DNA of 59,863 nt from assembly GCF_018274385.1 (NCBI RefSeq), contig NZ_JAAFYZ010000042.1, forward strand, positions 1 through 59,863. Direction: 5' to 3'. Source of the stretch: Catenulispora pinistramenti (lineage in GTDB: Bacteria; Actinomycetota; Actinomycetes; Streptomycetales; Catenulisporaceae). Positions 9,000-16,335 of the stretch are shown here, one piece after another. The position numbers and the translations under genes were made by a program. Below the pieces are notes generated by a model. It worked only from the letters and a program-made list of their open reading frames with translations. It had not been told where the DNA came from and made no database searches. The stretch's first letter is position 1. Every line of letters starts with the position of its first letter.

Positions 9000-9747
9000 C
9001 GCCGTGGTAGTGGACGTTCATGGTGCCGCTGCCCACTCCGTGCGCGTGCGCCCGGTCGTGCGCTTCGACGATCATGACCGCGGTATCCGGTGCGGTGTTC
9101 GGTACGGTGTTCGGGCGGCTGTCCGGCGCGGCGGCGGTTCCGGCGGAATCAGCAGCCTGTCGCGCCCGCCGTCCCGGGACGTGAAGCCATCCCCGCGCGG
9201 TGTATTCCTTCTCGGCGATCTCGACGGACTCGAACTCGCCGGGATCCATCCCCGGGTAGCCGTGCCGGACCGTCTCCTCATAGACGTGATCGGAGATCAG
9301 CAGCACCAACGGCGTGCTCTCAGGCTCCCGCTTCAGCGCCTCGCGGCTTGCCCGCGCGTCGAGCATGCGGGCCAGGACCGCCAGGGACGCGCCGGCGTGC
9401 GCCCCGTCCGGGCCGACGATGACGTCTCCGGCGTGGACCGCGACCCGCAGCCGGATCCGGGTCAGGGATCCGGCGTAACGATTGTGGGCCCGCAGCCGCG
9501 CACCGAGTTCGACGATCAGGGGATGGATGAACGCGGCCCGGCCGGCGCCCTCCGGCGCGATGAGGCGGATCCCGTCGCCGAGGTCTTCGCGCAGGCAGCG
9601 CTCCCAGACGATTCCGCTGCGCTCCACCGATTCGGCCAGGGCCTGCGCCAGCGTCCGGCGGATGGTCATCAGCGCCGGGTTCCCGCGGCCGGACGAGCCC
9701 TCGACGTCGACGGCGAGCAGAGCTCGGTATTCGGGTACTGCGTTCAT
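8992..9747 (-). CDS. Class III nucleotide cyclase-like protein with C-terminal homotypic tail
   Basis: The 251-aa protein carries a class III cyclase fold pattern. LLAVDVEGSS holds the first metal Asp, REDLGDGI holds the second, and LRVAVHAGDV plus GASLAVLARMLDA correspond to the loop where active enzymes use Asn and Arg. Here the Arg is kept but Ala replaces the usual Asn, so activity is uncertain. The last residues (GVGSGTMNVHYHG) resemble the tails of the two neighbouring proteins. I chose the ATG that overlaps the upstream stop as ATGA; a longer start would run into the preceding gene. It may make a cyclic nucleotide, and a CRP-family regulator lies next door. A non-catalytic effector role is also possible. 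Confidence 0.75.
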   Translation of the reverse strand: MNAVPEYRALLAVDVEGSSGRGNPALMTIRRTLAQALAESVERSGIVWERCLREDLGDGIRLIAPEGAGRAAFIHPLIVELGARLRAHNRYAGSLTRIRLRVAVHAGDVIVGPDGAHAGASLAVLARMLDARASREALKREPESTPLVLLISDHVYEETVRHGYPGMDPGEFESVEIAEKEYTARGWLHVPGRRARQAADSAGTAAAPDSRPNTVPNTAPDTAVMIVEAHDRAHAHGVGSGTMNVHYHGDE

Positions 9748-10301
9748 CTCGTCCCCCAGTTCATCCAGGCGCCGGCGGCACGTATCTCGCGCCAATCCCG
9801 GCCGTCCAGCCCTTCGTCACACAGGTCCGCGTACAGCGGCGTCGCCACCACGACGGCCAGCGGCGCGACGCCGGCGGGCCGGTCGGCGGCGAGACGGTCC
9901 AGGCGCCGGCGCACGGCCGGGTGGCCCACCAGGGCCCACGTCCGGGCCAGGCCGGCGCCGCCGAAGCCGTCCCCCGTCACCCGGACGATCCCGACATTGA
10001 ACGCCAGGAGTGCGGGGCCCTCGGGACGCTCCCCGGCGCGCGCCCCGAATCCCCCGGCTCCCAAGCCCCGCCGCACCACCGCCACCAAGTCGTGCACGAT
10101 CCGCACCTCGTCCACCCCCACCGGCGCCACCGCCGCCTCCCCGTCCGGCGTCGGCCCGATGTACAGGCGGCCGAAGCCGAGCGACCCCCCGCCCCCGCTG
10201 GGACGGCACACCTCGGTGAGCAGTCCCAGCGGTCCGCCGGCAAGCACCGCGCACAGGCGCCTGCTCCCCCGGCTGGGCTCGACGAGCTCCCCCACCTGCA
10301 C
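9744..10301 (-). CDS. Degenerate cyclase-like protein, first gene of the cyclase operon
   Basis: This 185-aa protein has no obvious family. Its second half (LLAFNVGIVRVTGDGFGG, ALVGHPAVRRRL, APLAVVVATPLYADL) follows the same order of strands and spacing as the cyclase-like neighbour's RLRVAVHAGDV, ARMLDARASREAL and TPLVLLISDHVYEET. It lacks both metal-binding Asp motifs and has a Gly-rich N-terminal half (RLCAVLAGGPLG, GFGRLYIGP). I infer a catalytically dead paralogue that may pair with the neighbour. It ends in an ATGA overlap with the cyclase start. Its own start follows a GGGGGCGCGAG stretch. Confidence 0.65.
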   Translation of the reverse strand: MQVGELVEPSRGSRRLCAVLAGGPLGLLTEVCRPSGGGGSLGFGRLYIGPTPDGEAAVAPVGVDEVRIVHDLVAVVRRGLGAGGFGARAGERPEGPALLAFNVGIVRVTGDGFGGAGLARTWALVGHPAVRRRLDRLAADRPAGVAPLAVVVATPLYADLCDEGLDGRDWREIRAAGAWMNWGTR

Positions 10302-10381
10302 CTCGCGCCCCCTTCACTCAAAGCAGGCCCCTGTGCCGCGGGCCCTTGCCCTGACCACTATTGGGCGGAATCGTGGTTCTC

Positions 10382-10401
10382 ATCCCGTGCCAGTACGGGA
10401 T
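10382..10401. promoter_or_regulatory. Inverted repeat ATCCCGT-N6-ACGGGAT upstream of the CRP/FNR gene
   Basis: A perfect 7-bp inverted repeat with a 6-bp spacer lies 30 bp before the CRP/FNR start, in the 129-bp gap shared with the divergent cyclase operon. Its size fits a dimeric HTH operator, and the adjacent CRP/FNR protein is the obvious candidate ligand. A small RNA hairpin is the alternative. Confidence 0.5.
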
Positions 10402-10430
10402 CTGCTCAAAACTTCCATGGGGAGGCAGCG

Positions 10431-11192
10431 ATGAACGCCGCACCGGGAACGTGGGCCTGGCCGCCGCGCAGCCTGCTGCACAGCCTCGGACCGGCCGCCT
10501 GCCGACGGTTTCTGGCCCTGGGCACGATGGTGGAGTACGAGCCGGACCGCAAAGTGATCCGCGAGGCCGACGAATCAACGTTCGTCCTCATCCTGCTGGA
10601 CGGCGTGGTCAAGGCGACCGGCCGCACCCAGAACAGCCGCGACGCCCTCCTGGCCGTCCGCGTCGGCGGCGACCTGGTCGGGGAGTTCGGCGTGATGGAC
10701 GGCCATCCCCGCTCCGCCACCGTCACCACCTGCGGAGTAGTCGTCGCCCGCCTCGTCACCCGCGACACGTTCCTGGCCACCCTGCGCGACGACCCCCCGA
10801 TAGCCGCCGCGGTCAGCGCCTCCCTCATCACCAAACTCCGCGCCTCCAACACCCACCGCATCGAGTTCGCCGGCACCGACGCCCCCACCCGCGTCGCCCG
10901 CATCGCCTACGACCTGGCCCTCACCTACGGCGAACCACACGGCAACACGGTCATCCTCCGTTGGCCTGTGACCCAACCCGAACTGGCAACCCTCATCGGC
11001 GCCGCCGAACCCACCGTCCACAAGGCCCTGCGGGAGCTGCGCGAGTCCGGGGTGCTGAGCACCGGTTACCGCGGGTTCCGGGTCAACGATCTGGAGCGGC
11101 TCAAGCAGGTCGCTTACCCACCCACCGCATCAAGAGCGCCAGTAAGACAACAACAACCGGAATCACCACATGCCGCGCAGCATCCGGAATGA
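10431..11192 (+). CDS. CRP/FNR-family transcriptional regulator
   Basis: The 253-aa protein has a cyclic-nucleotide-binding beta-roll (residues ~20-135; ILLDGVVKATG, GDLVGEFGVMDGHPRSATV) and a C-terminal winged helix (~150-225; VTQPELATLIGAAEPTVHKALRELRESGVL). Residues after GEFGVMDGHPRSA partly match the cNMP-binding cassette, so cyclic nucleotide binding is plausible. The start follows GGGGAGG. It diverges from the operon holding the cyclase-like proteins, which suggests but does not prove a signal-receiver pair. The Gln/Pro/Ala-rich tail overlaps the 3' end of the convergent permease gene by 92 bp. Confidence 0.88.
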   Translation: MNAAPGTWAWPPRSLLHSLGPAACRRFLALGTMVEYEPDRKVIREADESTFVLILLDGVVKATGRTQNSRDALLAVRVGGDLVGEFGVMDGHPRSATVTTCGVVVARLVTRDTFLATLRDDPPIAAAVSASLITKLRASNTHRIEFAGTDAPTRVARIAYDLALTYGEPHGNTVILRWPVTQPELATLIGAAEPTVHKALRELRESGVLSTGYRGFRVNDLERLKQVAYPPTASRAPVRQQQPESPHAAQHPE

Positions 11193-12438
11193 CGAGCGCC
11201 GTAAGGCACACAGTGAGCACCGCGCACCCACGAGCAACCCCGCGCAGCAAGCGAATGCCGGCCGCGGCGGCCAGAAGGTAGACCGTGACAACGAGCGTGG
11301 AGGGCACGACCACCAGCGTCTCAGTCCCCCACCCGAAGCCGGCGGCTGCGGCCAGCCCCGCGTAGGCGACCGCGGCGACCGTGACGACGCCGCCGACCGG
11401 CACCGAACGCCGGTTGATGTACGCGCTCCGGTACGGCAGCCAGCGGTCGCGGGCCAGGCTGTAGCCGAGGCGGGAGACACCGGCGATGAAGGCGTTGGCG
11501 GTGCCCAGGCTGATGAGGACGGCGATGACCGCGGCTGCGATGTCCGCGCCGGGTCCGAAGGCCGAGCGCAGGAGGAGGCCGATCGCGACGTGGTCGGTGT
11601 GCGGATCGCCGTAGGTGCCGGTGAGGACGACCGCGGCGGCGATGCCGAGGTAGAGAACTGAGACGATCGCGATGGTGGCCGCCACGGCACGCGGGACGTC
11701 CCGGTCGGGGTCGGTGAACTCCTCGGCGAGGTGCGCCACGGCCTCCCAGCCGGCGAAGGCGAAGAACAGGACGATGACGCCGTCCGCGACCGGGCCGAGA
11801 CCGTGGGGTGCGAAGGGCTGGAGTCTGTGTACTGACATGCGTGGTGCGGCTGCCGCCGTGGTGACGACCAGCGCTATGGCGACCGCGGCGGCCAGGGCGA
11901 GCTGGGTGCGTGCGCTGACCCGCCGACCGTGCAGGTTCGCGGCCACCGCGGCCGTGAGGATCGCGACGGCGACGAGGTAGGCCCAGCCGCTGCCCAGGTT
12001 CAGCGCCTGGGCGACGTAGTAGCCGCCGGTGAGCGGGACGATCGTCTGTCCGAACGAGCCGGCGGCGAAGTAGAGCCAGCCGGTCAGGGCGCCGGCGGTC
12101 GGGCCGAACGCGCGGCCGACGTACGTCGCCACGCCCCCGGCCTCCGGAAAGCGGCGCGCGAACGCTGCGAACATCCAGGCCAGCGGCACTCCCAGCGCGC
12201 AGGCGAACGCCCAGGACAGCAACGACGCCGGCCCGGCCATCGAGGCCACCTGGCCGGGCAGCACGAGCACCCCCGCGCCGAGGATCGCGCTGACGTAGAG
12301 GGCCGTGCCCTGCCACCGGCCGATATGCCGGGCGAGCTGGGCCGGAGCCGTCGCGGCCGGCGATATCGGGGTGGCCGGCGATATCGGTGTGGCGGGCGAT
12401 ATCGGTGTGGCGGGCGCTGCCGAGGAGTCCGTAGTCAT
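11101..12438 (-). CDS. APC-family amino acid/polyamine permease
   Basis: The 445-aa membrane protein has about 12 hydrophobic helices and the APC hallmark early segment ALYVSAILGAGVLVLPG, with FPEAGGVATYVGRAFG and a GWEAVAHLAEEF motif in helix 6. It should import an amino acid or related amine by proton symport; the substrate is unknown. The N-terminus carries three PATPIS repeats. I start it at the ATG just before that repeat; a longer frame would run back through the divergent regulator. It shares a 55-bp promoter gap with the GlxA-type regulator, which may control it. Confidence 0.87.
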   Translation of the reverse strand: MTTDSSAAPATPISPATPISPATPISPAATAPAQLARHIGRWQGTALYVSAILGAGVLVLPGQVASMAGPASLLSWAFACALGVPLAWMFAAFARRFPEAGGVATYVGRAFGPTAGALTGWLYFAAGSFGQTIVPLTGGYYVAQALNLGSGWAYLVAVAILTAAVAANLHGRRVSARTQLALAAAVAIALVVTTAAAAPRMSVHRLQPFAPHGLGPVADGVIVLFFAFAGWEAVAHLAEEFTDPDRDVPRAVAATIAIVSVLYLGIAAAVVLTGTYGDPHTDHVAIGLLLRSAFGPGADIAAAVIAVLISLGTANAFIAGVSRLGYSLARDRWLPYRSAYINRRSVPVGGVVTVAAVAYAGLAAAAGFGWGTETLVVVPSTLVVTVYLLAAAAGIRLLRGVARGCAVLTVCLTALVIPDAARHVVIPVVVVLLALLMRWVGKRPA

Positions 12439-12475
12439 CACCAGCCACTCTGCGGGGTTCCCAGGCGGCGGCGTG

Positions 12476-12493
12476 AGTGGCAAATTAGCCACT
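12476..12493. promoter_or_regulatory. Operator-like inverted repeat AGTGGC-N6-GCCACT abutting the GlxA-type start codon
   Basis: A perfect 6-bp inverted repeat with an AT-rich spacer (AAATTA) ends one base before the ATG of the AraC-type regulator. A third half-site, GCCACT, lies at 12444-12449, still inside the 55-bp gap between the divergent genes. It replaces any Shine-Dalgarno sequence, so the regulator mRNA is probably leaderless. The site is a good candidate for autoregulation and co-control of the permease. Confidence 0.6.
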
Positions 12494-13492
12494 ATGCGCA
12501 AGGAATCAGACGCCCACCGAGTAGCACTGGTAGCGATCCCGGGCGTCCGCCTCTTCGAACTGGCCATCGCCGCCGAGGTCTTCGGCGTGGACCGCCACGA
12601 CCTCGTCCCGGACTGGTATGACTTCGCCCTCGTCGCCAGCACCCCGTCCGGCGAGACCATCTCGCACGGCATCACCGTGCCCGCCGGCCGCGGACTGGAC
12701 GCCCTGCGCACTGCCGACACCGTGATCATCCCCGCGTCGGCCGAAGCCCACAGCGGTGCGCCGGCCGAGCTGCTCCTCGCGCTACGCGCAGCCCACGCGC
12801 GCGGAGCCCGCATCGCGGCGATCTGCTCCGGCAGCTTCGTCCTGGCCGAAGCCGGCCTGCTCGACGGCCGCCGCGCCACCACGCACTGGATGCACGCCGA
12901 CGAGCTCGCCCGCCGCTATCCGACTGTGGACGTCGATCCCGCCGTCCTCTACGTCCACGACGGCGTGTGGACCTCGGCGGGGAGCGCCGCGGGCCTCGAT
13001 CTGTGCCTGGAGTTGGTCCGGCGGGACCACGGGTCGGCGATCGCCAACGAGATCGCGCGCCGCATCGTGATTCCGCCGCACCGGGACGGCGGTCAGGCGC
13101 AGTACATTCGCGCCGCCGCCACCGGCGTCGGCGAGTCCGCTCCGAGGCGGGACGTCTACGAGTGGGCGCGGCGCAACCTGCGCGCCGTCACCGTCGCGGC
13201 GATGGCCGAGCACCTGGGAATCAGCACCCGTACTCTGCACCGCCGCTTCCTCGAAGAGACCGGCCGCCCGCCGCAGGTCTGGCTGCAGCGCCTGCGCCTG
13301 CAATCGGCCGCCGAGCTGCTGGAATCCACCGATCTCGGCCTCGCCGCGATCGCCCGCCGCGCGGGTCTGGGCACCGCGACCAACCTGCGCGCGCAGTTCG
13401 CCGCCGTCTACGGGGTGCCGCCCGCGCACTACCGCCGAACCTTCCGGCCGGCCTTGGAGCCCGCGAGCGCCGGGCCCGGGAGAGCCGAATGA
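12494..13492 (+). CDS. GlxA-family regulator (DJ-1/PfpI domain plus AraC HTH)
   Basis: The 332-aa protein has an N-terminal DJ-1/PfpI-like amidotransferase domain (residues ~8-180; VALVAIPGVRLFELAIAAEV, nucleophile-elbow-like AAICSGSFVLAEAGLLDGR). The C-terminal AraC pair of helix-turn-helices (~225-325) shows VAAMAEHLGISTRTLHRRF and LAAIARRAGLGTATNLRAQF. Such regulators often sense amine or amino-acid metabolites and control a neighbouring gene, here plausibly the divergent APC permease. There is no RBS before the ATG. Its stop overlaps the next start as ATGA, so it is co-transcribed with the winged-helix protein. Confidence 0.9.
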   Translation: MRKESDAHRVALVAIPGVRLFELAIAAEVFGVDRHDLVPDWYDFALVASTPSGETISHGITVPAGRGLDALRTADTVIIPASAEAHSGAPAELLLALRAAHARGARIAAICSGSFVLAEAGLLDGRRATTHWMHADELARRYPTVDVDPAVLYVHDGVWTSAGSAAGLDLCLELVRRDHGSAIANEIARRIVIPPHRDGGQAQYIRAAATGVGESAPRRDVYEWARRNLRAVTVAAMAEHLGISTRTLHRRFLEETGRPPQVWLQRLRLQSAAELLESTDLGLAAIARRAGLGTATNLRAQFAAVYGVPPAHYRRTFRPALEPASAGPGRAE

Positions 13493-14532
13493 TCCGCATC
13501 CACCTGGATCCGGCGACGCTGGCGCGCACCCGGATCGCGATCAGCCCGCTGGCGGAGACGGTCGGCGCCCTACAGCTGGTCCAGCGCAGCGGGCCGCGGG
13601 CCGCGTGGCCGTACACCGGCTGGGCCAAGCAGGCGTGGGAACTCCTGCAAGCGGACGAACGCCTGGCCCCGTTGGGAATCTACGCGCTGCTCCAGGAGTG
13701 GCAGACGTACGGCCCGACCCCGGATTTCTTCGATCCGGTTCCCGAAGCACCGCGCGCGGAGTTGACCGAGGAACTGGAAGCGCTGCGCCGCACGCCCGCA
13801 GCACTGATCAAGGAGCAGTTCGCGCGGCACTACCCCGCGGAGCTGCCCGAGCCGCTCCGGCCATTCCGCGACGATCACACCACCGCGCTCGACACGCTCG
13901 CTGACGCGCTCGGGGAGTTCTGGCGCGGTGCACTGGAGCCCGTGTGGCCGAAGATGCGCGCGGCGCTGGACGAGGAGGTGCTGCTGCGAGCCCGGTCGCT
14001 GGCCTCCCACGGCCCGGAGTCCGTGATCGGCGGACTTGGCGGGCGCACGGTATGGGAGGAGCCGGTCCTGTCGCTGCCCAAGCTCAAGGAGTCAAAGCAC
14101 CACACCGTCGATCAGCGCCTGCTCCTGGTGCCGCTGATCTTCGCGCAGGAGCGGGTCTCCTGCTCGACCGACCACCCGCACCTGCTGCGCGTGAGCTACC
14201 AGGCGCGGGGGGCGGCGCTGCTGGCCGGTGGCGCGGCCGCACCGTCGGCGGCCGAGCCGGATCGGCTGGTGCCGCTCGTCGGGACGCGGCGGGCGGCGGT
14301 CCTGCGGGCCCTGGACGTTCCCGCCACCACCAGCACGCTCGCGACGCGGTTGGCGCTGGCTCCCAGTACCGTCTCGGAGCAGTTGGCCGCGCTCGTGGCG
14401 TCGGGGGTCGCGCGGCGGACGCGTTCGGGTCGGCAGGTCTTCTACGAGCTGGAACCGGCCGGTGAGGTGCTGCTCGCGCTGTTCCAGGCAGCCGTGGAAC
14501 CGTCATCGGCTCCGGTGATCGACAGCCCATGA
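13489..14532 (+). CDS. ArsR-like winged-helix transcriptional regulator (DUF5937-type)
   Basis: The 347-aa protein has a long N-terminal helical region (RIAISPLAETVGALQLVQ, residues ~12-30) and a C-terminal ArsR-type winged helix (~255-335; RRAAVLRALDVPATTSTLATRL, APSTVSEQLAALVASGVARR). This layout matches actinobacterial DUF5937/ArsR-like regulators, often found beside transporters. It is coupled to the upstream GlxA-type gene by an ATGA overlap with GGGAGA as RBS. The ABC exporter genes follow after 78 bp and could be its targets. Confidence 0.82.
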   Translation: MIRIHLDPATLARTRIAISPLAETVGALQLVQRSGPRAAWPYTGWAKQAWELLQADERLAPLGIYALLQEWQTYGPTPDFFDPVPEAPRAELTEELEALRRTPAALIKEQFARHYPAELPEPLRPFRDDHTTALDTLADALGEFWRGALEPVWPKMRAALDEEVLLRARSLASHGPESVIGGLGGRTVWEEPVLSLPKLKESKHHTVDQRLLLVPLIFAQERVSCSTDHPHLLRVSYQARGAALLAGGAAAPSAAEPDRLVPLVGTRRAAVLRALDVPATTSTLATRLALAPSTVSEQLAALVASGVARRTRSGRQVFYELEPAGEVLLALFQAAVEPSSAPVIDSP

Positions 14533-14610
14533 TTCGGTGACACCGAATCGTTTGAGCCCCCGCACCCGCCCACATACCGTGGCGCCGTTCCACCGAGGAA
14601 GGGCGCCACC

Positions 14611-16335
14611 ATGACAGAGTTCGTACCCGCGCGCACCGCGGGCATACCCCCGCCACGCGAGGTCCTGCGCACCGTGCTGCGCAGACAAGCACGTCCCCTG
14701 ACGATCGCCGCCGTGGGCTCCTGCGTACATCAGGCCTGCGAGGCACTGGTGCCACTCGCGATCGGGCTGGCGGTCCAGAACGCCGTCGCCGGCGGCGACC
14801 TGTCCGACGCCCTGCTGGCCGTCGCGGGCGTGCTGGCTCTGTTCGCGGTGTTGGCGACCGGCGGCGGGCTGGCCTTCTACCTCAACGCCCGCAGCGTGTC
14901 GCGGGAGGCGCACCGGCTGCGCAGCGACGCGACGGCCCGCATCCTCGCCGACCCGGCGGCCGGGGCCGGGCGCACCGCCGGGGAATGGGCCTCGGTCCTC
15001 ACCTCCGACGCCACGGCCACCGCGCAGGCCGCGCGCGCCCGGTCGAACGTCGTCTCCGGGGCGGTCGGGCTGGCCGTCACCGCGGCGGTGCTGCTGCGCA
15101 TCGATCTGTGGCTGGGGCTGGGCACCCTGCTGACCGTGCCGCCGCTGATCCTCGGGATCGACGCGATCAGTCCGCGGCTGGAGGCCAGGCTGCGCGAGCG
15201 GTCCCAGGCCGCCGGGCTGGCCGCGGCACTCGCCGCGGAACTGGTGCGCGCGCTGGCGCCGCTGCGCGCGTTCGGCGGCACCGGGGAGGCGCTGCGCCGC
15301 TACCGCGCGGCCACCGCCCGCTGTCTGGACGCCGACCTGGCCGCGGCCTCGGCGAACGCGGTGGTCGCCGCCGTCGGCCTGGTCTCGACGGCGTTCGTGA
15401 CGGTGGCGATCGCGGCGGCGGCCGGGTGGATGGCCTTTAACGGGCGAATCGACGTGGGCCAGTTCGTGACCGTGGTGGCGATGGCCTCGTTCGTCGGCGA
15501 TCCGGTCAGCAGGATCGCGTTCGGCGTGCAGCAGCTGAGCGCCGCGCGGGCCGGCGCGGCGCGCATCGCGCCGCTGCTCGGCCCTCCCCCGCTGCTCGGC
15601 ACGCCCCCACGCGACGACGCCGAACGAGGCCATGGCCACGCCGCACCGACGGGGCTTGATCAGGAGCCTGTGATCCTCGAGAACGTGTCGGCGGGGCCCA
15701 TTCGAGCCCTGACACTCCGACTCGATCCCGGCGCCGCGGTCGGCGTGGTCGCCGTCGATCCCGCGGCGGCCGCGACGCTTCTGGCGATCCTGAGCGGTCG
15801 GCAAGCGCCCAGTACCGGTTCGGCACGCCTAGGCGGCCGGCCATTGCACGCCATCGCGCGGCACGGCCTCGATTTCCGCATCCTGGTGGTCCCGCACCAG
15901 ATCCACCTGCTCGGGCGCACCCTGACCGAGGCACTGCAAACCGGACGCGACACCGATCCGGCCCGGATGCGAGCGGCACTGGCCACCGCGAGCGCCGCGG
16001 ACCTGCCGGAACAACTGACCGAAGCCGGGGCCAATCTCTCCGGCGGCCAGCGCCAGCGGGTGGCCGTGGCCCGCGCGCTCGCCGCCGAACCGGCCGTCCT
16101 GGTGCTCAGCGATCCGCTCACCGCCCTCGACGCCGTGACCGAGGACCAGGTCGCCGCCCGGCTGATCGCGACCCGCCGGGCCCAGGGCGGCGCCACCGTC
16201 GTCCTCACCACCTCGCCGCCGCTGCTCTCCCGCTGCGACCACGTGCTCTACATCGACGCGCAGGGCACCGTGCTCGACGCCGCCCACGCCGAGCTGATGT
16301 CCGAGCCCGGCTACGCCGCGGCGGTGCTGCGATGA
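14611..16335 (+). CDS. ABC exporter half-transporter with degenerate ATP site (heterodimer subunit A)
   Basis: The 574-aa protein has six N-terminal transmembrane helices (~25-310) and an ABC nucleotide-binding domain (~350-574). The signature LSGGQRQRVAVARAL is intact. The Walker A region reads GVVAVDPAAAATLLAI, lacking the GxxGxGK(S/T) loop; Walker B reads AVLVLSDPLTALD with Ser at the Asp position and Asp at the catalytic Glu; the switch His is replaced in LTTSPPLL. It therefore cannot hydrolyse ATP by its own Walker site but can supply the signature to its partner. It overlaps the second subunit by 4 bp. Confidence 0.9.
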   Translation: MTEFVPARTAGIPPPREVLRTVLRRQARPLTIAAVGSCVHQACEALVPLAIGLAVQNAVAGGDLSDALLAVAGVLALFAVLATGGGLAFYLNARSVSREAHRLRSDATARILADPAAGAGRTAGEWASVLTSDATATAQAARARSNVVSGAVGLAVTAAVLLRIDLWLGLGTLLTVPPLILGIDAISPRLEARLRERSQAAGLAAALAAELVRALAPLRAFGGTGEALRRYRAATARCLDADLAAASANAVVAAVGLVSTAFVTVAIAAAAGWMAFNGRIDVGQFVTVVAMASFVGDPVSRIAFGVQQLSAARAGAARIAPLLGPPPLLGTPPRDDAERGHGHAAPTGLDQEPVILENVSAGPIRALTLRLDPGAAVGVVAVDPAAAATLLAILSGRQAPSTGSARLGGRPLHAIARHGLDFRILVVPHQIHLLGRTLTEALQTGRDTDPARMRAALATASAADLPEQLTEAGANLSGGQRQRVAVARALAAEPAVLVLSDPLTALDAVTEDQVAARLIATRRAQGGATVVLTTSPPLLSRCDHVLYIDAQGTVLDAAHAELMSEPGYAAAVLR

